DNA of 64,000 nucleotides, taken from positions 1 through 64,000 of the forward strand of contig CAWKNQ010000022.1 in NCBI GenBank assembly GCA_963850995.1, read 5' to 3'. Source of the stretch: Gaiellasilicea sp963850995 (GTDB lineage Bacteria; Actinomycetota; Thermoleophilia; Gaiellales; Gaiellaceae). A program made the position numbers and the translations under genes. Under the pieces are notes generated by a model. It ran no database searches. It saw only the letters and a program-made list of their open reading frames with translations, and was not told where the DNA came from. Positions 19,681-28,075 of this stretch are shown piece after piece (the stretch's first letter is position 1; each line of letters opens with the position of its first letter).

Positions 19681-21840
19681 GTGGGGATCGCAGAACTACA
19701 GGAACGCTGGGCGGAGGGAACTTGGCGAGACACACTCGCGAGCTGGGAGCGAGGTCTCGAACCCGCGGTTCCGCAGCTTCAAGCAATCGTTGATCGGCTG
19801 CTGGACGGAGAGGCTGATGCGAAAGCGTTCCGCGCAGAGATGGACTCCTTCTCTCAGAAGACGCACTACGCCGGCTTCCGCGGCACCGGCGGCCAGATGT
19901 TCCTCAACCTGCTCGTCGCGACCGCCCCAATCGCCGACCTTGAGGCCGCGCTCCGCGCCGCATTGCCCGCACCGACAGACGAGGCTGACGCACATCACAA
20001 GATCTCCGCCTTCGTCGACTTTGTCGCCGGCACTCGCGAGCACTCGACCGCTACAGGACCGTCGCTACCCGCGCCTGGTTCGGTTCCGTATTTTCTCAGC
20101 TCTTTCTGGGAGGCCTTCGACCGCGAACAGTGGCCGATCTACTACCCCGCCTCAAGGCGGACGCTGCGCCGAGAAGGGCTGATCTCCGACACCGGATCAT
20201 TCGCCGATCGCTACATGGCCTTCCGGGCGGCGATGCGTGAACTGAAAGAGGCACTAGGCGGCGGCACTTGGGAAGTCGAGGCGCTGCTTTACACAGTGGA
20301 GCAGCCGACTCAGGGAGCCGACGCCGTTGGACACCAGGGATCCGCGGTTGCCACGCCGAGCGTGGCTTATGCGCGGCGGCGACATTGGTGGCGAACGGTT
20401 CGTTCCTCACTTCCTCCGCGACAACTTCATCGCCGTGGGATGGGACGCAGTCACGCCGCTCACTGAAGGCATGTCACGCGACGAGATCGCCGCCGCGATC
20501 CGCGACGCCTTCCCCGACGAGTCGGCCGGCACCGTAAGCAACTGGGCCGGGATCGACCATCGCTTTGTCAACCTGATGCAGCCCGACGATCTCGTGCTGA
20601 CACCTGATCGCGCGAATGTCTACATCGGGCGCGTCACGAGCTCGCCCGCACAGACCGCGTACAACGGGCATGTGGTCGTGCGTCGCTCGGTCGAGTGGTT
20701 CAACCCGGACAAACCGCTCAAGCGAAGCGACATCAAGGAGCAGTTCCCGAGCCTCTACTCGAAGATGCGGACGCTCCTCACGATCACCGACCTAAGGGAA
20801 GATGCCTCGACCGTCGCGGCGCTCGCCGGCCTCATGCCGGCGTCGCTGGCACAACCGCAGCCTCCTAATGCAGTATTTCCCGCCGCTTCAGAGGCACTTG
20901 CGAAACGACTCTTCCTCCCTCTGCACTGGCTCCAGGAACGCGTCGACCTCCTCAACGAGAAGAAACAGCTCATCTTCTACGGGCCGCCCGGCACGGGGAA
21001 GACGTTCATCGCACAGGCGCTTGGCGAGCATGTCGAGGAGACCGACGGCGAGTACGAGCTCGTTCAGTTCCACCCCTCCTACAGCTACGAAGACTTCTTC
21101 GAGGGCTTCCGACCGACGCAAACAGAGAGCGGCGCCGGAGTCGGCTTCGAACTCACGCCCCGGTCCGCTGCGCAGGCTCGCCGAGCGCGCCACGGCCAAT
21201 CCATCCACGCCCTACCTGCTCATCATTGACGAGATCAACCGCGGCAACATCGCGAAGATCTTCGGCGAGATGTACTTCCTGCTCGAGTACCGCAATCGCG
21301 AGATCACCCTGCAGTACTCGCCCGCGACTCACTTCTCACTGCCCCGAAAACCTCTACATGATCGGAACGATGAATACCGCCGATCGATCCATCGCGCTCG
21401 TCGACAGCGCCCTTCGCCGACGCTTCTACTTCGTCCCCTTCACTCCACGAGACGCGCCGCTAAGCGACGTGCTGCCTCAGTGGCTCGCAAGTCACAATCT
21501 CAGCGACGAGCCGGCCCGCCTGCTCGCAGAGCTCAACGATGCTCTCGCAGCTGAGCCGAATACAGGAGACGAGTTCGCGATCGGCCCCTCCTATCTCATG
21601 ACGAACGGCGGCGGCGGAGGCCCGAACCTAGAGCACGTTTGGCGTTACGCGATCACTCCCTTGCTCGAAGAACGCTTCTACGGGGCAAAACGCGCGGACG
21701 AGGTTCAGGACTCGTTCGGCCTCGCGCGACTGCGGAAGCGTCTCCAACCGGCCGAGCAGCACATCGCTGCGCAAGGTGGCGGAGGCGAAGCGGCTGAGGA
21801 ACCAGCTCCGCCGGCTGATGCCCCAGCCAACGACGAGTGA
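19681..21840 (+). CDS. mcrB: McrB-type GTPase subunit of type IV restriction (frameshifted)
   Basis: GTG 19681 opens a helical N-terminal domain (MGIAELQERWAEGTWRDTLA). A frame change near 20340 leads into a second domain with GGERFVPHFLRDNFIAVGWD and DDLVLTPDRANVYIGRVTSS, resembling an EVE/PUA-like modified-base reader. The motor domain then follows: Walker A IFYGPPGTGKTFIAQ near 20980, FHPSYSYEDFFEGFRP, Walker B LLIIDEINRGNIAKIFGE near 21225, and the McrB GTP-specificity motif in MIGTMNTADRSIALVDSALR. Further frame changes sit near 21165 and 21345. The C terminus is acidic and ends PANDE. McrB forms a GTP-driven ring that recognises modified DNA and hands it to McrC. It overlaps mcrC by 4 bases. 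Confidence 0.9.
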
Positions 21841-23039
21841 CTCGAACTGCCATAGAGCCGGTCAAAGCCTGGACACGCTCAGAACGCCGGATCGACCCAG
21901 CGCACGCACTCGAGCTTTCGCAGCAACGCGTCGTGCGCGTGACACCGATGCAACCCCCTGACCTCTGGCAGATCGAAACGGATTCGAAGGTCGGGATCCT
22001 GGTTGGTGACGGGTGGGAGCTCAGGATTCAGCCTAGGCTCGCAATTCCCAAGCTGCTCTTTCTTCTGGCCTACTCGCAACGCCCGGACGGCTGGAAGGAG
22101 CTGCTCGCAGGATTCGAGCAGACGGACGACCTTTTCGACGCGGTTTCCGCTGGCTTCTCCTGGCAGCTCGAGCGCGCATTGGACGAGGGACCACTGCGGG
22201 GTTACGTCACCATTGACGAGCGACGCAACGACTTCCGCGGCCGCGTCCGCTTCGCCGATCAGATCACGCACGCGTACGGCCTACCGCTGCCGCTCGAGGT
22301 CACCTACGACGACTTCACACCTGACATTCTCGAGAACCGCCTCGTCCTCGCCGCTGCTGACACTCTCCTTCGACTGCCTAGGATTCCGCTCGTCGCCCGT
22401 CGCCGACTGCTCCGCGCACGAGCTCAACTCGACAACGTGAGCCCGCTTGCAGTTTCGGTTCCGGTGCGCGCACCGGAACCGACGCGCCTCAACCGCCGCT
22501 ACGCCAACGCGCTCGCGCTCGCCGAGCTGGTCCTCAACGCCCGCTCAACCCACACCACGCTGGTAGCACCGAGCTCAACCACCTTCCTCTTCGACATGAA
22601 CGAAGTCTTCGAGAGCTTCCTCTACGCAGCGCTCCGGCAAGCATTCACTCGCTTCGGTGGCGAGCTGAAACGTCACGTCGTCGACTACCTCGACGCCGAC
22701 GGCGGAGCCCTTCGCGTGGAACCCGACGTCACCTGGTGGCGCGACGGCCTATGTAAAGCCGTAATCGACGCCAAATACAAGTCGCTCGTAGAACGTAGGA
22801 CGATGCCGAATGCTGACGCCTACCAAATGCTCGCGTACTGCATCACGCTTGGGCTTCGCCGCGGCTACCTCATCTACGCGAAAGGTGAAGCGGATCCGCG
22901 AAGACACATCGTCACTCGGCACCCGTATGAGATCGAGATCCACGCTCTCGACGTCGAGGCACAACCAACCGTGCTTGTCGCCCAGGTCGAGGCACTCGCG
23001 GCGTCCATCGCCGGCGGTTCGCTCGTCAATGCAGCGTAG
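21837..23039 (+). CDS. mcrC: McrC nuclease subunit of type IV restriction
   Basis: The ATG overlaps the mcrB stop (ATGA). The 400-residue protein has the McrC layout: an N-terminal McrB-binding region with KVGILVGDGWELRIQPRLAI, then FRGRVRFADQ and TPDILENRLVLAAADTLL in the middle, and a C-terminal PD-(D/E)XK nuclease. Catalytic residues are visible in RVEPDVTWWRDGLCKAVIDA followed by KYK (Asp, then D-A-K). The frame is unbroken. McrC binds the McrB ring, stimulates its GTPase and cuts DNA between modified sites. Together with mcrB it should restrict methylated or hydroxymethylated phage DNA. It ends the plus-strand part of the island. Confidence 0.92.
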   Translation: MTRTAIEPVKAWTRSERRIDPAHALELSQQRVVRVTPMQPPDLWQIETDSKVGILVGDGWELRIQPRLAIPKLLFLLAYSQRPDGWKELLAGFEQTDDLFDAVSAGFSWQLERALDEGPLRGYVTIDERRNDFRGRVRFADQITHAYGLPLPLEVTYDDFTPDILENRLVLAAADTLLRLPRIPLVARRRLLRARAQLDNVSPLAVSVPVRAPEPTRLNRRYANALALAELVLNARSTHTTLVAPSSTTFLFDMNEVFESFLYAALRQAFTRFGGELKRHVVDYLDADGGALRVEPDVTWWRDGLCKAVIDAKYKSLVERRTMPNADAYQMLAYCITLGLRRGYLIYAKGEADPRRHIVTRHPYEIEIHALDVEAQPTVLVAQVEALAASIAGGSLVNAA

Positions 23040-23131
23040 TGCACGGCCGCTCGGTTGTTACCGGAAGAGTTCCCGGAGCACGCGTTTGATCGTCGCGAAC
23101 GCGCTCGAGCACGGGCGACCCGAACGAGTGG

Positions 23132-24083
23132 TCAGCTCGAGCGTTCGGGCGCGCAGTGCTTGTCGTCGCCGAGGATCTCGTCGAAGCGCTCGCGTCGCGT
23201 CGCGCTGCGCGTCGGCGTCGAACCCGGTGAGCCTCTTGATCGTCGCCTGCACGATCGGGGTCACGCCGGGGCCGATCGCGAGGACCCGGTGCATCTCGCC
23301 GAGGCCGTTGCCGTTCGGCGCCTCGCTCGGGTAGCCGCGCGGGGGCTTCTGGCGGACGAACGAGTAGCAGAACCCGCCGTTGCCCGTGTGCGTCGCGATC
23401 GCGGTGTCGTGCCTCCAGCCGGGGCCGTAGTCGGAGTTGAGCGTGTCGATGTAGACGTTGCGCGACCACTCGTCCCGCACGCCGGCGGACGACGTCTTCG
23501 TCCCGTAGACCGGCTGGCCGCGGTACATCAGGCGGCCGAAGAGCCCCTGAAGAGTGCGGCCGTAGGTCCAGTGCCGGTAGAGCTGGAGGTCCGGCAGGTC
23601 GCCGCTCCAGTGCGAGACGTGGAGCTCGACGCCGCGTTGCCAGTCGGTCCACGGCTCGAAGCCGCGCATCGGGAGGTTGCGCTGCCACGCCTGCAGCGCC
23701 CAGTACGTCCCGTCGGGCGCCTTGCAGGCGGTGATGAGGAGCGGCAGCGCCGGGCCGTCGTAGGGGCGGCACGCGTCTCGGAACGTGCGCCAGTAGTTCG
23801 GGTTCTGTCGGCTCTTCCAGCCGCCGGAGTAGTCCAGCTGGAACTTGGCCTGGGTCGACGGCGGGTCGGTCTGGCGGGGGATCCCGTCGATCGCGCCCCA
23901 GACGAGGACGTGCCGCCGGAGGCCGGCGGCGGTCGAGTACTCGACGAGGGCTGTCCCCTTCGCGTTCACCTTCAGCGTCGCGTCGGTCACGTTCTTGTCG
24001 CCGAAGATGGCGCCGGTCGCGCTCGCAGGCAGACAGAGCGCCAGCGCGCACGTAACGATGGTGATCCCCCGTTTCAGCATCAT
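23132..24083 (-). CDS. Secreted protein of unknown function (one frameshift)
   Basis: ATG 24083 gives a signal peptide (MLKRGITIVTCALALCLPAS with cleavage near ATGA). The mature protein is about 290 residues and rich in Trp, Tyr and Gly: KNVTDATLKVNAKGTALVEY, later NPNYWRTFRDACRPYDG, WQRGVELHVSHWSGDLPDLQ and NGGFCYSFVRQKPPRGYP. Four or more cysteines suggest disulphides. The frame changes near 23205, after which the C terminus reads ERFDEILGDDKHCAPERSS and stops at 23132. I do not recognise a family. It is likely an extracellular structural or binding protein, at the junction between the defence island and the next region. Confidence 0.65.
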
Positions 24084-24124
24084 CCGCCGCTCGACGTGAC
24101 GAGCGGCGGTCACTCTAGCCGGTT

Positions 24125-24361
24125 CTAGCTCGGCGCGAAGAGCTCGATCTCGGCGCCGTGGCCGGGTGCACGCGCGAGGTGCGCGTCGCGCGTGACGAGC
24201 GAGGTGCGGATACCGCGTGATCAGGAGGTCGGCGGCATCCACTCGAGCGTCCGAGGCACGATCGTCGCTGAGCTGACCGGACGCGACGAGCCGGCGCAGC
24301 GCGTGCGTCACCTCGACGTCGACGAGATGAGGAGCATGCAGGTCTCCGTCCCGCCGATCAC
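24125..24361 (-). pseudogene. Decayed VapC-type PIN toxin
   Basis: The expected toxin position (GTG 24361 overlapping the antitoxin stop in GTGA) leads into a stop after 17 codons. In other frames the middle of a PIN toxin is clear: DLHAPHLVDVEVTHALRRLV, then ASGQLSDDRASDARVDAADL and LVTRDAHLARAPGHGAEIEL, ending FAPS and TAG at 24125. The N-terminal strand with the first catalytic Asp is missing, and the segment between ADLLITRYP and LVTRDAHLARA is shortened compared with the family. This is a real loss beyond a single-base error, so the toxin should be inactive. Confidence 0.75.
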
Positions 24362-24612
24362 GGGCGATCCGGGTCGTCGCGCGCCTCGCGGATAACCCGA
24401 ACGATTGCCTCACGTGACGCGCCGCCATGGCGGGCCTGCGCGCGGGCAATCACCTCTGCGACGGTCGGACGAGCGACGAGGCGCACGAGCTCCTCACGAA
24501 GGTAGTCCGACAGCGACATTCCCGCCGCGGCGGCTCTGGCCCGGGCGGCCGCGTGCACATCATCCGGCACGTCTCGAATCTGAATCGCTTTCGGCACCGT
24601 CACAGTTTGCAT
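24358..24612 (-). CDS. FitA/VapB-type ribbon-helix-helix antitoxin, orphaned
   Basis: An intact 84-residue protein begins MQTVTVPKAIQIRDVPDDVH with the ribbon-helix-helix DNA-binding part through AAGMSLSDYLREELVRLV. The tail PTVAEVIARAQARHGGASRE and the acidic end would hold the toxin. The adjacent toxin gene is degenerate, so this is an antitoxin without a working partner. It may still repress its own promoter, or counter a related toxin such as the one at the left edge. A perfect palindrome overlaps its start codon. Confidence 0.85.
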   Translation of the reverse strand: MQTVTVPKAIQIRDVPDDVHAAARARAAAAGMSLSDYLREELVRLVARPTVAEVIARAQARHGGASREAIVRVIREARDDPDRP

Positions 24613-24623
24613 GCTGCATGCAA
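24607..24623. promoter_or_regulatory. Perfect palindrome over the antitoxin start, likely autorepressor site
   Basis: TTGCATGC, one T, then GCATGCAA: two perfect 8-base inverted arms. It overlaps the antitoxin ATG (complement of 24610-24612) and the bases just upstream. A partial third half-site (TGCCTGCAAC) follows at 24626-24635. Ribbon-helix-helix antitoxins of this class bind such palindromes to repress their own operon, so this is a natural operator. I infer the function from position and symmetry. Confidence 0.6.
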
Positions 24624-24645
24624 GATGCCTGCAACAGCCGTGTCC

Positions 24646-25506
24646 CTACAGGGCGCGATGGGCGAGCGCGCCGACGTAGACGCCCGCGCTCACGATCGCG
24701 CCGCCGAGCACCGTCGTGAGCGTGATCCGCTCGTCGGCGATCAAGGCGCCGAGCACGATCGCGACCACCGGCATCGAGACGAAGATGTACGAGGTCGACG
24801 ACGCCGACCAGCGCTGCACGACGAGCAGCACGGCCAGGAAGAGGCCGACGGTGGCGGCGACGAGGTAGACGACGGCGACCTGCGTCTTGCCCTCGGTGGG
24901 CAGCGCCAGGTTCTCACCGGCGACGACCGACACGACGAGCAGGACGGCCGCGCCCGCGGTCATGCCGACGAAGTTCATCACCACCGGGTGTTGGAGTCCG
25001 ACGAGCTTCGAGACGACGACCGACTCGGACGCGGCGAGCGCGGCGAGGCCGAGGACGGCGAAGGAGGCCCAGCCGAACGAGGCCGAGTCCGGCTGGACGA
25101 ACATCAGCGCCGAGCCGGCGAGCGCGATCAACGAGCCCGCGAACGCCCGTCCGCCGAAACGCTCGAGCCGGTGCGCGACGGCGAGCAGGAGGACGAGCAG
25201 GGGCCCGACCGCCATCACGACCGCGGCGATCCCGGCCGGTATCTCTTGCATCGCCCAGTACATGCAGCCGTAGGCGGCGCCGAACGCGAGCAACCCGTAG
25301 GCGAGCACGAGCCCGAGCGTGCGGCCGCGCGGAAGCGACAGCCGCAGCGCCGCGCACAACACGCCGAAGACAGCAGCGGCCAGCGCGAACCGGAGCCCCG
25401 CGCCCCAGAGCGGGTCGAGCTCGCGGTTCGAGTACCTGACCGCGACGAAGTTCGAGCCGCCGATCAGCACGGCGGCCAGGAATGCGCCCAGCGCGGACTC
25501 GCCCAT
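24646..25506 (-). CDS. EamA/DMT-family transporter
   Basis: A 286-residue membrane protein starts at ATG 25506. It has about ten hydrophobic helices in two related halves: GALFLAAVLIGGSNF-like first helix (ALGAFLAAVLIGGSNFVAV), EIPAGIAAVVMAVGPLLVLL at the end of the first half, and TSYIFVSMPVVAIVLGALIA near the end of the second. The placement of Pro and Gly in the 'PAGxAAVVMAVGPL' and 'SMPVVAIVLGAL' segments is typical of EamA drug/metabolite exporters. The substrate cannot be told. It diverges from the ARPP-1 gene with a 59-base spacer. Confidence 0.85.
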   Translation of the reverse strand: MGESALGAFLAAVLIGGSNFVAVRYSNRELDPLWGAGLRFALAAAVFGVLCAALRLSLPRGRTLGLVLAYGLLAFGAAYGCMYWAMQEIPAGIAAVVMAVGPLLVLLLAVAHRLERFGGRAFAGSLIALAGSALMFVQPDSASFGWASFAVLGLAALAASESVVVSKLVGLQHPVVMNFVGMTAGAAVLLVVSVVAGENLALPTEGKTQVAVVYLVAATVGLFLAVLLVVQRWSASSTSYIFVSMPVVAIVLGALIADERITLTTVLGGAIVSAGVYVGALAHRAL

Positions 25507-25565
25507 AGGAAGAGCGTAAGACGCACGCCCCCTCGACGGGACTACCAGGAAACGAAAGGAGTCCC

Positions 25566-26493
25566 ATGCTCGAGACCACTCTCCAGCTCGGCGACGCGGT
25601 CGAGCACCGCGGCGTCGTGCTCGCACCGCTCTTCCCGCGCCGCTCGCCGGTCGCCGACTACGCGACGCTCGAGGACGCGCTCGCGCTCGGCCTGCGGATC
25701 GACGAGGTGAGCGAAGTCCGGCTCCGTGCCGCAGCTCGCCGTCTCGAACCCGACCGACGCGAACGTCCTCCTCTACGACGGCGAGGAGCTGCTCGGCGCG
25801 AAGCAGAACCGGATCCTGAACGTGACCGTGCTCGTGCCGGCGAAGAGCACGACGCCGATCCCCGTCTCGTGCGTCGAGGAGGGCCGGTGGAGCCGGCGCT
25901 CGGCGAGCTTCGCGTCGGCGCCGCACGCGGCACACCCGGAGCTGCGCCGGCGCAAGGCGAACATGCTCGCCGCCGACCCGCTCGCGCTCGGGATCGCCCA
26001 GAGCGAGGTCTGGGACGAGGTGCGGGCGAAGTCGGCGCGCCTCGACGTCGACTCGCCGACCGGCGCGCAGGCCGACGTCTTCCGCTCGCGGGAGGACGAG
26101 CTGCGCGAGCTCGAGCGGGCGTTCCCGCTCCAGGCGGGCCAGTGCGGCGCGCTGCTCGCGCTCGGCGACGACCTCTGCCTCGACTACGTCTCACGGCCGG
26201 CGGCGTTCGCGAGCCTCTACCCGAAGCTGCGCGCGGGCTACCTGCTCGACGGGCTCGAGCGGCTGGACGCGAAGCCGGCTCCGCAGGAGCGGCTGACGGG
26301 CTTCGTCGAGGCGGTCGAGACGGCCACGCGGGCGCGCCGGCCCTCGGCCGGGCTCGGCGAGGACGTGCGCCTCGCGGGCGTCGGCGTCGTCGGCTCGGGC
26401 CTGGAGCTCGATCGTGAGCTGCTCCAGCTCTGCGCCTTCACCGGCGGCGGCGCGCGCCCGGTGCGGCTGGCGCGGCCGAGCCGGCGGCGGTAG
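25566..26493 (+). CDS. ARPP-1 family (DUF6569) protein, one frameshift
   Basis: ATG 25566, preceded by an AAAGGAG ribosome-binding site, starts MLETTLQLGDAVEHRGVVLA then PLFPRRSPVADYATLEDALA. The frame changes near 25715, after which VPQLAVSNPTDANVLLYDGE and ELLGAKQNRILNVTVLVPAK follow with PVSCVEEGRW. This arrangement, with the strongly conserved 'YDGEELLGAKQNRI' and 'CVEEGRW' segments, is that of the ARPP-1 family. The C-terminal part contains a helix-rich segment and a conserved Tyr-Val (CLDYVSRPAAFASLYPKLRA). The biochemical role is unknown; members are cytosolic and widespread in actinobacteria and other groups. The next gene begins 11 bases after the stop. Confidence 0.8.
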
Positions 26494-26504
26494 ACAATGA
26501 GCCG

Positions 26505-27013
26505 GTGACCGGTGCTCCGCTCGCGCTCGACCCGCTGCTCGCAGCGGTGCGCGCGCGGAGCACCGGCATCGGCTCGCAGATCCACGGCGAGCTGCACTGG
26601 CGCACCGTCGGCGCGAACGGGCTCTGGCTCGCCGGCGGCCGTGCCCGAGCCGTCGACACACGCGTCGTCTTCCTCTTCGCGCTCCTGCACGACACGATGC
26701 GGCTGAACGACGCGCGCGACCCCGAGCACGGGCCGCGCGCGGCGGCGTTCGCGGTCGCGCTGCACGAGGAGGGGCTGCTCGGCGTCACCGACGGGCAGCT
26801 CGACCTCCTCCACCACGCCTGCTTCGAGCACGCGGACGGGAAGGTGTCGAGCGATCCGACCGTCGGCGTCTGCTGGGACGCCGACCGGCTCGACCTCCCG
26901 CGCGTCGGGATCACGCCGGTGCCGGAGCTGCTCTCGACCGCCGTGGCGCGGAACGGCGGCCACCCGTCCGGCGAGCCGCCCGAGTGGGCTCGCAGCTGCA
27001 CGGCCGCCTCTGA
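26505..27013 (+). CDS. HD-superfamily-like phosphohydrolase-type protein
   Basis: GTG 26505 gives about 165 residues. It has an HD-type arrangement: H31 (GELHW), the HD pair in LFALLHDTMRLNDARDPEHG (H62, D63, H75), HHACFEH (103-109) and a late Asp in CWDADRLDLPR. These residues could bind one or two metals. The frame probably breaks near 26980; the corrected end would read GSQLHGRL with a TGA at 27011-27013, one base before the next gene's GTG. Without the correction the frame seems to run into the nucleotidyltransferase, which I treat as an artefact. The substrate is unknown. Confidence 0.65.
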
Positions 27014-27014
27014 G

Positions 27015-27519
27015 GTGGACGAGCGGGCCTCGCAGCAGCTGGCGGCGCTCTCGCAGGTGGGCGAGCAGCTGGAGCGAGGCGGGGATCGACTACTGGCTCT
27101 TCGGCGGCTGGGCCGTGGACTTCTACGTCAGCGAGGTTACGCGGCCGCACGACGACATCGACATCGCTGTCTGGCTCGACGAGCTGCCGCGGATCGTCGA
27201 GCTCCTTCAGGCACACGGCTGGCGGCACGCACCTTACGAGGACGAGGACGGCGGCACCGGCTACGAGCGCGACGGGGTCCGGCTCGAGCTGACGTTCCTC
27301 GTCCGCGACGACGATGGTGTCTCCATCCCCCTTCACCGCGGGCCGGCCGCGTGGCCGGACCAAGCTGTCGCGCACGACGTCCGCGAGCTCCACGGGACAC
27401 GCTCGCGGCTCGTCTCGCTTGCGGCTCTCGCGGAGGAGAAGGATTCGCAGCGCGACGACCCGGATGACGTGGCCAAGGATCGAGCCGACTTCAGCCGGCT
27501 CTCACGGCTCTTGCGATGA
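27015..27519 (+). CDS. Nucleotidyltransferase (aminoglycoside/LinB-like), one frameshift
   Basis: A GTG at 27015 starts MDERASQQLAALSQVGEQLE in one frame. The continuation after a break near 27083 is AGIDYWLFGGWAVDFYVSEV then TRPHDDIDIAVWL. GGWAVDF and HDDIDIAVW are the Pol-beta nucleotidyltransferase signature (G[GS]..D.D) of the AadB/LinB-like family. The C-terminal half has LELTFLVRDDDGVSIPLHRG. Such enzymes adenylylate small molecules, including antibiotics, or act as toxins. The stop overlaps the start region of the YbaK gene. No resistance phenotype can be claimed from the sequence. Confidence 0.75.
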
Positions 27520-27535
27520 TGGGCACGAGCGAACG

Positions 27536-27541
27536 AGGAGG
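27536..27541 (+). promoter_or_regulatory. Ribosome-binding site fixing the YbaK start
   Basis: AGGAGG lies 7 bases upstream of the GTG at 27549. It decides for this start over the upstream ATG codons at 27516 and 27519, which have no such signal and would overlap the preceding gene. Confidence 0.7.
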
Positions 27542-27548
27542 TTCAGCC

Positions 27549-28022
27549 GTGGCCGCACCCGCCCTCACCGACGCGCTCGACGCCGCCGGCGTCGAGTACG
27601 AGGTCATCCCCCACTCGCATACCGAGACGGCCGCCGACGAGGCGCGCGCGCTCGGGCTGCCGCTCGACGGGGTCGCGAAGACGCTCGTCGTCGAGACGCC
27701 GCAGGGAAACGTCCGCGCCGTGCTTCCCGCGTCGGAGCGGATGTCGACCGCCAAGCTCGCGGAGGTCCTGGACGAGCGGCGGAAGAGCATCCACCTCGCG
27801 CCGGAGGAGTCCCTGCGCAGCGAGTACGCCGAGTTCGAGTACGGCGCCGTCCCGCCGATCGGCGGCGCGCACCGCGACCGCGTGATCGTCGACACGCACG
27901 TCGCCGGCCAGGACTCCGTCGTGCTCGAGGCGGGCTCCCACGACGACTCGATCCGGATCGCGACGCAGGACCTGATCAAGATCACGGAAGCGGAGGTCGC
28001 CGAGATCTGCGCCGACGAGTAG
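27549..28022 (+). CDS. YbaK/EbsC-family aminoacyl-tRNA deacylase-like protein
   Basis: The protein (158 residues from GTG 27549) begins AAPALTDALDAAGVEYEVIP and carries the YbaK fold: HSHTETAADEARALGLPLDG, VAKTLVVE with the conserved catalytic-type lysine, and later GAVPPIGGAHRDRVIVDTHV. The C-terminal LIKITEAEVAEIC is also typical. Family members hydrolyse mischarged tRNAs (Cys- or Ala-tRNA Pro) in trans. It follows the nucleotidyltransferase closely and ends 0-1 bases before a strong terminator. Confidence 0.9.
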   Translation: MAAPALTDALDAAGVEYEVIPHSHTETAADEARALGLPLDGVAKTLVVETPQGNVRAVLPASERMSTAKLAEVLDERRKSIHLAPEESLRSEYAEFEYGAVPPIGGAHRDRVIVDTHVAGQDSVVLEAGSHDDSIRIATQDLIKITEAEVAEICADE

Positions 28023-28049
28023 GGAGGCCCGCCACGAGACGGGCCTCCC
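28022..28049. terminator. Terminator hairpin, probably bidirectional
   Basis: GGGAGGCCCG at 28022-28031 pairs perfectly with CGGGCCTCCC at 28040-28049 around an 8-base loop. It starts within the YbaK stop codon and is followed by the end of the converging collagen-like gene at 28076. No clear U-tract, as is common for GC-rich actinobacteria. Confidence 0.75.
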
Positions 28050-28075
28050 CAAGCGACGATCGCGTCCTGTCTGGA

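Noticed and set aside
26505..27467. Apparent fusion of the HD protein and the nucleotidyltransferase
   Set aside because: The frame that runs across the junction loses the nucleotidyltransferase signature. Correcting one base on each side gives two proteins with a TGA at 27011 and a GTG at 27015.
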